A stretch of DNA of 6,090 bases from Streptomyces violaceus (GTDB lineage Bacteria > Actinomycetota > Actinomycetes > Streptomycetales > Streptomycetaceae): NCBI GenBank assembly GCA_000715635.1, contig KL569199.1, positions 27,772 through 33,861 of the forward strand, written 5' to 3'. The translations under genes were made by a program, and so were the position numbers. Position 1 is the first letter of the stretch; each line of letters opens with the position of its first letter. Under the pieces are notes generated by a model. That model did no database searches. It worked only from the letters and a program-made list of their open reading frames with translations, and was not told the origin of the DNA. Of the stretch, positions 1-4,753 are shown piece after piece.

Positions 1-2
1 CC

Positions 3-746
3 CGGATCTGGAACTACTGGCTGGGCGGGAAGGACAACTACGAAGTCGACCGTGTGGCCGGTGACGCGTTCCGCGAGATCTTCCCCGGTATCGAGACCGG
101 GGCCCGCGCCGCCCGCTACTTCCTCGCCCGCGCCGTTCGCCATCTCGCAGCGGAAGAGGGCATCCGCCAGTTCCTGGACATCGGCACCGGGCTGCCCAAC
201 GTGGACAACACCCACCAGATCGCCCAGCGGGTGGCCCCGGAGAGCCGGATCGTCTACGTCGACAACGACCCGCTGGTGCTGGCCCACGCCCGCGCGCTGC
301 TCACCAGCACACCGGAAGGCGTCACCAACTACGTCGACGCCGACCTGCGCAAGCCGAGCACGATCGTCCGGGAAGCCGGGAAGACGCTGGACTTCGACCA
401 GCCCGTCGCGCTCATGCTGATGGGCATCCTCGGCCACATCGAGGACCACGACGAGGCGCGCTCGATCGTGTCGGAGCTGGTGGACGCCCTGCCGTCCGGC
501 AGCTACCTCGTCCAGTACGACAGCACCGACACCAGCGAGGACTACGTCAGGGCCATCGGGCAGTACAACGACGGCGGCTCGATCCCGTACATCCTGCGCA
601 GCCCCGAGCAGATCGCCCGCTACTTCGACGGTCTGGAGCTGCTGGAGCCGGGCGTCACGTCCTGCTCGCGCTGGCGTCCCGACGCCGAGGCCCTGGGTCT
701 GCCCGCCGAGGTGCACCAGTACGGCGGTGTCGCCCTCAAGCGCTGA
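3..746 (+). CDS. DUF574 / Methyltransf_19 SAM-dependent methyltransferase (5' end outside window)
   Basis: The reading frame is open from base 3, so the true start lies upstream of the window and about 20-30 residues are probably missing. The visible part is 247 codons ending in TGA at 744-746. It opens with RIWNYWLGGKDNYEVDR, the N-terminal signature of the actinobacterial DUF574 (Methyltransf_19) family. The glycine-rich SAM-binding motif I, FLDIGTGLP, begins at 171, and the acidic motif YVDNDP that follows the second strand lies about 25 residues later. Known for the family: a Rossmann-fold methyltransferase present in many paralogues per Streptomyces genome, mostly with unknown substrates. 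Genes of this kind are often near XRE-DUF5753 regulators, as here, where the two converge. The GTG at 54 is an internal valine codon and not the start, because the diagnostic motif lies upstream of it. The family call is firm; the substrate cannot be inferred. Confidence 0.93.
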   Translation, partial: RIWNYWLGGKDNYEVDRVAGDAFREIFPGIETGARAARYFLARAVRHLAAEEGIRQFLDIGTGLPNVDNTHQIAQRVAPESRIVYVDNDPLVLAHARALLTSTPEGVTNYVDADLRKPSTIVREAGKTLDFDQPVALMLMGILGHIEDHDEARSIVSELVDALPSGSYLVQYDSTDTSEDYVRAIGQYNDGGSIPYILRSPEQIARYFDGLELLEPGVTSCSRWRPDAEALGLPAEVHQYGGVALKR

Positions 747-748
747 AC

Positions 749-766
749 CCCCGGGAGCCCCCGGGG
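749..766. terminator. GC-rich hairpin between convergent genes
   Basis: CCCCGGG (749-755), a four-base loop AGCC and CCCGGGG (760-766) form a 7-bp all-GC stem three bases after the methyltransferase stop and eight bases beyond the regulator stop on the other strand. No U tract follows on either side. It may serve as a weak bidirectional terminator, as is common for GC-rich actinomycetes, but this rests on position and base pairing only. Confidence 0.4.
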
Positions 767-773
767 CCCTCGC

Positions 774-1682
774 TCAGGTCTCCTGAAGGATGCGGTGCAG
801 GATGGTCGGAGTCTCGTCCGGTGACTCGGCTTCGACCACCAGCCGGTTCATGGCATCCCAGTAGCGCTCGATGTCGGCCGGCCTGTCGGGATAGAGCGCG
901 GTGGTGAGCTGCTCGAGGTAGACCACGTCGGGCAACTGGCCGCCGGGCAGCCGCAGGATGGTGACCGGACCGCCCTCCGCGGCATGCCCGCCGGAGAGGA
1001 ACGGCAGGATCTGGACGGTGACCTGCGGCAGCCGGCAGATCTCGATGAGATGTCTGAGCTGGGCGCGCATCACGGCCGGCCCGCCCACCGGGCGCCGCAG
1101 CGCCGCCTCGTCGATCACGGCCCAGAGCTGGGCCGTGCCCGGCTGCCGGTGCAGGATCCGCTGGCGGGTCATCCGCAACGCCACCCGGCGGTCGACCTCG
1201 CGTGCGCCGGCGTCGACGTGGGCGAGCTGGACGGCGGCACGCGCGTAGTCGGGGGTCTGGAGCAGCTCGGGAACGCGCTGTATCTGGAAGCAGCGGATGA
1301 CGCTCGCCGCCTGTTCGGCGCCGAGGTAGGACTGCATCCAGGAGGGCACCACATCGCTGTAGTACTGCCACCAGGCGTGAGTGTTGGCCTGTTCGGCCAG
1401 CGCCAGCAACGTGGCGCGTTCGGCCTCGTCCGTGACGCCGTAGAACGTGAGCAGGTCGTCGACGTCCCGCAGTTTGAACCCGTGGCGGCCGGCCTCCATG
1501 CGGCTGATCTTGGAGGGGGAGGCGCGGATGACATGACCCGCCTCCGCCCTGCCGATGCCTCGCGCGTCCCGCAGCCTGCGCAGCCGGGCCCCCAGCGCCA
1601 GCCGCGGCACCATGGGCCCGGCCGACGTCCCGTCCAGGACTCCGCTGAAGGGCGACGTTCGAGCGGCCTCTTCGGTGCCCAT
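774..1682 (-). CDS. XRE-family helix-turn-helix regulator with DUF5753 domain
   Basis: This is a 302-residue protein with the start chosen at the ATG at 1682. AGGAG at 1695-1691 lies 8 bases upstream of it, whereas the in-frame ATG at 1688 would be only 2 bases from that site. Residues about 30-85 form a Cro/C1-type helix-turn-helix (LGARLRRLRDARGI, then VIRASPSKISRMEAGRHG, where the recognition helix S-x-S-K-I-S-R-x-E is typical). Residues about 105-290 form a DUF5753 domain, with hallmarks such as WWQYYSD, an IQ-x-x-x-VPELLQTPDYARA segment and the region VTVQILPF. Known for the family: a cytoplasmic DNA-binding protein very abundant in Streptomyces, usually partnered with a small DUF397 protein and linked to development or antibiotic control (WhiJ-like). 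No DUF397 gene is next to it here. The target genes are unknown; autoregulation is possible but not shown. Confidence 0.93.
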   Translation of the reverse strand: MGTEEAARTSPFSGVLDGTSAGPMVPRLALGARLRRLRDARGIGRAEAGHVIRASPSKISRMEAGRHGFKLRDVDDLLTFYGVTDEAERATLLALAEQANTHAWWQYYSDVVPSWMQSYLGAEQAASVIRCFQIQRVPELLQTPDYARAAVQLAHVDAGAREVDRRVALRMTRQRILHRQPGTAQLWAVIDEAALRRPVGGPAVMRAQLRHLIEICRLPQVTVQILPFLSGGHAAEGGPVTILRLPGGQLPDVVYLEQLTTALYPDRPADIERYWDAMNRLVVEAESPDETPTILHRILQET

Positions 1683-1690
1683 GGGCATGT

Positions 1691-1695
1691 CTCCT
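1691..1695 (-). promoter_or_regulatory. Ribosome binding site that decides the regulator start
   Basis: AGGAG on the - strand. It is 8 bases from the ATG at 1682 and 2 bases from the ATG at 1688, so it supports the 302-residue product beginning MGTEEAARTS rather than the longer reading frames. Confidence 0.7.
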
Positions 1696-1742
1696 TGCGG
1701 TGGTACGCAGCACCGCACGCGTGGGGGCGTCACGGCTCGTTC

Positions 1743-1748
1743 ATCCTA
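1743..1748 (-). promoter_or_regulatory. Candidate -10 element of the XRE regulator promoter
   Basis: TAGGAT on the - strand (1748-1743) fits the TAnnnT form of Streptomyces vegetative -10 elements and would place the transcript start about 55 bases before the chosen ATG. No good TTGACA-like -35 lies 16-18 bases upstream, so the call is tentative. An imperfect inverted repeat, TTCGGC-ATAA-GCCGGA (1784-1769), lies upstream and could be an operator or the tail of the preceding transcript. Confidence 0.35.
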
Positions 1749-1774
1749 GAGGCCCTGCCCTGACCTCATCCGGC

Positions 1775-1915
1775 TTATGCCGAAGGCGAGTTCGGCCGCG
1801 GCGTGGGACGGGCGCGTGCAGATGAAGAGTCCGGGAGGCGAGCAGCCAGGTCGGTGAACAGCTCGGCGTGGAAGACGCTCTGCGAGCGGCACCGGCAGTG
1901 GTCGGCGGACGGCAC
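1775..1915 (-). CDS. Possible 46-codon ORF after the HTTM gene (weak)
   Basis: A GTG-initiated frame (start at 1915, TAA at 1777-1775) encodes MPSADHCRCRSQSVFHAEL and a Pro/Ser/Arg-rich end. Its first 30 or so codons mostly carry G or C in the third position, as real genes here do, and then drift to GCT, TCT, TCA and GCA. It is in the same frame as the HTTM gene and lies 11 codons past that gene's TGA. So it could be a separate small gene, a decayed C-terminal extension or chance. No clear ribosome binding site precedes the GTG, and I do not recognise the sequence. Treat it as a lead and not as an established gene. Confidence 0.2.
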   Translation of the reverse strand: MPSADHCRCRSQSVFHAELFTDLAARLPDSSSARARPTPRPNSPSA

Positions 1916-1948
1916 ATGGGAACGCCCGCTGCAGCAGGTGCCGAGGCG

Positions 1949-3127
1949 TCAGGCGCTCCGCGCGGGCTCCGGGGTGGCCGGCTGTGGCGCTGATGTGGCC
2001 AGTCCCCGCGGGACCGGGCCGGATGGGCCTGGCGTGCGGCGTCCGCACCACCTGCCCACCCTGAGCAGCAGCGCCGTCGGCAGGAACACCGCGTCGCATA
2101 CCACCATGACCAGCGACAGGAACGGGATGCCGAGCAGGACGGCGATCCCGAGGTGCTCCGCGACCATCACCGCCAGCAACACGTTCTTGACCTTGCGGTT
2201 GGCGAGGGTGAAAGGAAAGGCCACCTGCGCCGCGACCGTGAGGTAGGTCAGGGCCAGCACGAGCACGGCGTTGCCCGCGACAGCGGCCGAGAGCCAGGGC
2301 CAGGGGGTGAAGTAGTCGAGGTGCAGCGCGTAGTGGAGGGCGGAGCCCTCCTGCCAGCGCAGACCCTGGATCTTGTACCAGCCGGCCGTGGAGTAGATCA
2401 GACAGACCTGTACGGCGATCACCAGCATCGCGGCGTTGTGCAGCATGGCCGCGATGCCGTCCAGCACGGAGCGCACTTCGTGCCCCGGCAGGCGCCGGTT
2501 CACCACGTACCAGACGCCGTGCACCGCCCACAGGAGCCACAGGACCATCGGCCAGCCGCCCTGCAGGGGAATGCCGAAGGCCCAGAAGAGCAGGGCGCCC
2601 GCCACCGACCACAGGACGACACCGGTCCTGTCGGCGGACGGATCCGTGCCGCCCGCCCGTGCGGCACGGGCGCGCCGCGCGTCCAGGGACCACGCCTGGG
2701 CGCAGCGGGTGAACACCAGGTAGATCACCATGATGCGGATGATGTTGTCGCCGCCGTCACCGACCAGGGTGTTGCGGTTCTCCAGCGACATCACGCCCAC
2801 CATGAGCAGGACGGCCATGGTCCTGGTACGCCAGCCGAGCATGACAGCGAGCGCCGCCACGATCGTCAGCGTGTAGACGATCTCGAACCAGAGCTGCCCG
2901 CCCCACCAGCTCAGTACGGTGAACGTGCCCTCCTCCTCGATCAGGGTGAGGGCCATGTCGTACGACAAGGGGCTGCGGTCGCCGAACAGGACACGGCGGT
3001 GCGGCCATTCCCGCAGCAGGAAAACCGTGATGACGGCGGCCAGTCCGATGCGGAAGACCGCGGCCTGGTAGGGGGCCTGCGTGGCGCAGGCGAACCGGGC
3101 AAGTCGCTGGAACGGTGCGGTGTTCAA
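1949..3127 (-). CDS. HTTM-domain (VKGC/SdpB-like) integral membrane protein
   Basis: A 392-residue polytopic membrane protein with a TTG start. Hydrophobic segments lie near residues 24-39, 78-97, 103-114, 128-141, 168-209, 228-247, 283-303 and 315-357. The family is shown by early FRIGLAAVITVFLLREW, by the segment TAGWYKIQGLRWQEGSALHY (residues 248-266; Lys252 sits in the conserved lysine region of HTTM proteins) and by AEHLGIAVLLGIPFLSLVM near residue 323. Known for the family: the HTTM domain is shared by vitamin K-dependent gamma-glutamyl carboxylase and by SdpB, which with SdpA matures the Bacillus toxin SdpC. The chemistry of most bacterial members is unknown. The start is one base after the DUF5819 stop, with AGGGAG 7 bases upstream, so the two are probably translationally coupled. 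The last 35 residues are a Pro/Gly/Arg-rich, probably cytoplasmic tail. I infer a membrane maturation factor for the secreted protein encoded upstream. The fold is sure; the role is not. Confidence 0.88.
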   Translation of the reverse strand: MNTAPFQRLARFACATQAPYQAAVFRIGLAAVITVFLLREWPHRRVLFGDRSPLSYDMALTLIEEEGTFTVLSWWGGQLWFEIVYTLTIVAALAVMLGWRTRTMAVLLMVGVMSLENRNTLVGDGGDNIIRIMVIYLVFTRCAQAWSLDARRARAARAGGTDPSADRTGVVLWSVAGALLFWAFGIPLQGGWPMVLWLLWAVHGVWYVVNRRLPGHEVRSVLDGIAAMLHNAAMLVIAVQVCLIYSTAGWYKIQGLRWQEGSALHYALHLDYFTPWPWLSAAVAGNAVLVLALTYLTVAAQVAFPFTLANRKVKNVLLAVMVAEHLGIAVLLGIPFLSLVMVVCDAVFLPTALLLRVGRWCGRRTPGPSGPVPRGLATSAPQPATPEPARSA

Positions 3128-3128
3128 C

Positions 3129-3821
3129 TCACAGCTCCCTGTAGTCCTGGTCCGTCACCGGCCACCAGGGCAGTACCCGGTAGGTGGTGGTGTCCGGCGT
3201 CTGTCGCGTGGTCCACGACGGCGGCGGGACGGCCGTGAAGCGGCCGGCGACCTGGAGGCCGACGATCGGCCTGCCCTGCCACTCGCGTCCGATCCGCTGG
3301 AGGACGACTCGCTTGAGGTACGTGCTGGACAGCTCGCTGAGCCGGCCCCTCTGGGGCCGTTCCTTGGGGCTGTGGCTGTTGACGTAGCCGTCCCAGGCCC
3401 GGCGGAGCATGTTCTGGTGCGCGTGGCTGGGCGCGGGATTGCCCCTGATCGTCTCGATGTCCTCGGCGGTGACGTTGACCCATCCGGAGACGGCCGGGGT
3501 CCCGCCCGCGCGTGCGGTGCGCAGCCGGACGCCGACGGACTCGTTGCGCTGCTGGGGGTTGGGCGCGAACAGCCTCCAGTCCTGGCCGAACTCCGGCTGC
3601 ACGTAGGCGTTGACCACCTCGCGGTGCCGGGTGGTGACGGCGTTGGAGGGGGCGAGGCTGAGGAAGACCATGGCGATGTGGAACACCACGGCCCCGACGA
3701 GGAGGAGCCCGGTCGCCACGAGCGTGCCCACCGCCCACGGAGACCAGAACGGTGCCGCGCCGTCGTCCTCCGCCGAGCGGGGGTGGGGGAGCGTGGTGGG
3801 GGTTCCCGTGGATGGTTCCAT
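3129..3821 (-). CDS. DUF5819 family single-span membrane protein (SdpA-like by context)
   Basis: A 230-residue protein. GGAAGG lies 7 bases before the ATG at 3821. Residues 1-29 are a polar, acidic N-terminus, residues about 30-55 are one transmembrane helix (VGTLVATGLLLVGAVVFHIA and on), and the rest is soluble and probably outside the membrane. After the helix comes LAPSNAVTTRHREVVNAYV and then GQDWRLFAPNPQQRN (79-93), the conserved core of DUF5819. SdpA-family proteins likewise have one N-terminal span followed by a Q-x-W-x-F-F-T-x-x-P type motif, which this resembles. It is directly upstream of the HTTM gene (1-base gap), and such adjacency is the usual arrangement of SdpA/SdpB-like pairs. 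I infer that it forms a membrane complex with the HTTM protein. Its biochemical role is not known, and the SdpA relationship is my inference from architecture rather than an alignment. Confidence 0.85.
   Translation of the reverse strand: MEPSTGTPTTLPHPRSAEDDGAAPFWSPWAVGTLVATGLLLVGAVVFHIAMVFLSLAPSNAVTTRHREVVNAYVQPEFGQDWRLFAPNPQQRNESVGVRLRTARAGGTPAVSGWVNVTAEDIETIRGNPAPSHAHQNMLRRAWDGYVNSHSPKERPQRGRLSELSSTYLKRVVLQRIGREWQGRPIVGLQVAGRFTAVPPPSWTTRQTPDTTTYRVLPWWPVTDQDYREL
3135..3140 (-). promoter_or_regulatory. Ribosome binding site for the TTG start of the HTTM gene
   Basis: AGGGAG on the - strand sits inside the last codons of the DUF5819 gene, 7 bases before the TTG at 3127-3125. The order is AGGGAG, seven bases that include the TGA stop, then TTG. 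It supports the rare TTG start and coupling of the two genes. Confidence 0.65.
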
Positions 3822-3846
3822 TCACGTTCCTTCCGCGAAAGGGAAA

Positions 3847-3885
3847 GGCTCGTGCGGTGGACGCGGGACGTCCACCGCACGAGCC
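3847..3885 (-). terminator. Perfect 17-bp hairpin with pyrimidine tract inside the operon
   Basis: The arms 3847-3863 (GGCTCGTGCGGTGGACG on +) and 3869-3885 are perfectly complementary, with a five-base loop. Read on the - strand, the stem begins five bases after the TGA of the secreted-protein gene and is followed by TTTCCCTTT, close to a classical intrinsic terminator. The DUF5819 start lies only 25 bases beyond it, leaving little room for a promoter in between. So this is either an attenuator giving partial readthrough into the two membrane genes, or a 3'-protecting stem. A separate promoter would have to lie inside the end of the secreted-protein gene. Confidence 0.8.
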
Positions 3886-3890
3886 GTCTG

Positions 3891-4616
3891 TCACAGCGGG
3901 CAGTTGTCGACGCGTGCACCCGTGAAGTTGATGTCCGGGTGCCGGTCGCTCAGCTCGTCCGCGATCCGGTTCGTGTCGTCACCGCCGTAGTACTGCGGGT
4001 TCTGCAGAACGAAGAGGATCGACGGGTTGGTCGGCGCCCCGGCGTTGATGCCGGCTTGCGTCCGCGAGGGCAGGTCGCCGTTGAACACGGAGCTGTACGA
4101 CTCGCTGCCGTCCAGACCCGTTGGGCCCCACTCCTCCGGGTGGTGGTTCCGCCAGAAGCCCGGCGAGCACCACTGGGCCTCCCCGGGCGGGTTGACGGTG
4201 CCGCTGGCGGTGGACGGGTTGGTGGTGTTCGGCGGCGTGGAGGTCGTGCCGATCAGGCCGATCAGCCCCGTGGTGACATCGCCGATCAGCGTCTGCTTGA
4301 ACTCGATGTGCTTCGTGCAGTAGCCGAACGACTTACCCACGCAGCTGTGGTGCAGGTCGTGAATCTCGACGTGGGTCTTCTTGCCACCCTTGCCGCCCCC
4401 CTTCCTGTGACCCTTACCGTCTCCCTTCCTGTGACCCTTACCGTCTCCCTTCCTGTGACCCTTACCGTCTCCCTTCTCCCCGCCCTTGGCGGGGAGGTGC
4501 TGGCTGACCTGCTGCACGCCGGGGTGATGCAGGTCGATCGCCTGCGAGATCGTGGTGATGCCCATCGACAGCGCGCCTACGGAAACGGCGACGGCGAGGG
4601 CTTTGATGGAACGCAT
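3891..4616 (-). CDS. Secreted Gly/Lys/His-rich repeat protein with four-Cys CSPGFWRNH tail
   Basis: A 241-residue protein of unknown function, with AGGA 9 bases upstream of the ATG. Residues 1-26 are a Sec signal peptide: MRSIK, a hydrophobic core, then cleavage predicted after ISQA. Residues 47-80 are a strongly basic low-complexity block with three perfect copies of GDGKGHRK and a diverged fourth copy. Two DLHH motifs flank it (28-31 and 87-90). The mature region has four cysteines: Cys92 and Cys100 in SCVGKSFGYC, Cys150 in QWCSPGFWRNHHPEEW, and Cys239 near the C-terminus. A moderately hydrophobic stretch, TLIGDVTTGLIGLIG (109-123), and a Thr/Pro/Asn linker separate the two cysteine pairs. 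The motif C-x-P-G-F/Y-W-K/R-N-H occurs in many secreted bacterial proteins without known function. As first gene of the unit with DUF5819 and HTTM, it is the likely substrate of those proteins; this is inference. Alternatives are a cell-surface or metal-binding protein. Confidence 0.85.
   Translation of the reverse strand: MRSIKALAVAVSVGALSMGITTISQAIDLHHPGVQQVSQHLPAKGGEKGDGKGHRKGDGKGHRKGDGKGHRKGGGKGGKKTHVEIHDLHHSCVGKSFGYCTKHIEFKQTLIGDVTTGLIGLIGTTSTPPNTTNPSTASGTVNPPGEAQWCSPGFWRNHHPEEWGPTGLDGSESYSSVFNGDLPSRTQAGINAGAPTNPSILFVLQNPQYYGGDDTNRIADELSDRHPDINFTGARVDNCPL
4401..4472 (-). repeat. Three perfect tandem copies of a 24-bp coding repeat
   Basis: Copies at 4401-4424, 4425-4448 and 4449-4472 are identical at every base and encode GDGKGHRK three times on the - strand. 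They use codons otherwise uncommon in this GC-rich genome (GGA, GGT, AGG). A diverged fourth unit (GGGKGGKK) occupies 4377-4400. Identity at silent positions implies recent duplication, so copy number probably varies between strains. Confidence 0.97.
4476..4496 (-). repeat. 9-bp GC-rich inverted repeat next to the tandem repeats
   Basis: CTCCCCGCC (4476-4484), loop CTT, and GGCGGGGAG (4488-4496) are perfectly complementary. The hairpin lies within the secreted-protein gene, encoding LPAKGGE, three bases before the first 24-bp unit in the direction of transcription. Confidence 0.75.
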
Positions 4617-4753
4617 GAATTCACTTCCTTCTCGGGGAAAAGGATTCGAACCTGGCGATCCAAGAACGAAGGAATCCGGGAATGGTGACGTAAATTAATG
4701 GTCTGAACGGGTCACTTTCCGTGTCTTTCCGTCTGCATGGCCCATCCCAGGTC
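4617..4753 (-). promoter_or_regulatory. Lower-GC leader/promoter region of the secreted-protein operon
   Basis: These 137 bases between the MBL gene stop and the secreted-protein ATG are visibly richer in A and T than the flanking genes. They include an AT patch at 4691-4702 (TAAATTAATGGT on +). No terminator is evident after the MBL gene. A promoter is expected here because the gap is too long for simple operon spacing. No convincing -35/-10 pair is visible; GTGACC followed about 17 bases later by TACGTC on the - strand is the nearest match. GGATTC and GAATCC (4642-4647, 4672-4677) could pair in the leader RNA. Confidence 0.45.
4715..4732 (-). promoter_or_regulatory. 10-bp-phased direct repeat ACGGAAAG (possible activator site)
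   Basis: On the - strand ACGGAAAG occurs at 4732-4725 and again at 4722-4715, exactly one helical turn apart, just upstream of the AT-rich patch. Such same-face direct repeats next to a promoter are typical binding sites of response-regulator or SARP-type activators. Which regulator binds, if any, is unknown. Confidence 0.35.

Noticed and set aside
1746..2693. 315-codon - strand frame overlapping the HTTM gene
   Set aside because: Same strand but another frame; Arg/Pro/Gly/Ala-rich with no domain, while the HTTM frame has the expected membrane protein.
2153..3238. 361-codon + strand frame opposite the HTTM gene
   Set aside because: Its His/Gln/Asp/Arg-rich composition is that of the complement of a hydrophobic coding strand; the - strand protein has clear membrane spans and family motifs.
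4401..4472. Short regular repeats as a CRISPR array
   Set aside because: The units are directly abutting with no spacers and encode an in-frame octapeptide.
4643..4653. On the - strand GGTTCGAATCC matches a tRNA T-arm/loop consensus, suggesting a tRNA or tRNA-derived att site
   Set aside because: Only about three stem pairs form around the loop, and there is no anticodon arm, acceptor stem or CCA region nearby; most likely chance around a TTCGAA palindrome.
3081..4688. Long + strand open frame of 535 codons opposite the secreted, DUF5819 and HTTM genes
   Set aside because: It is antisense to three well-supported genes, is Arg/Val/Gly-rich low-complexity as expected from GC-rich antisense frames, and has no recognisable domain.
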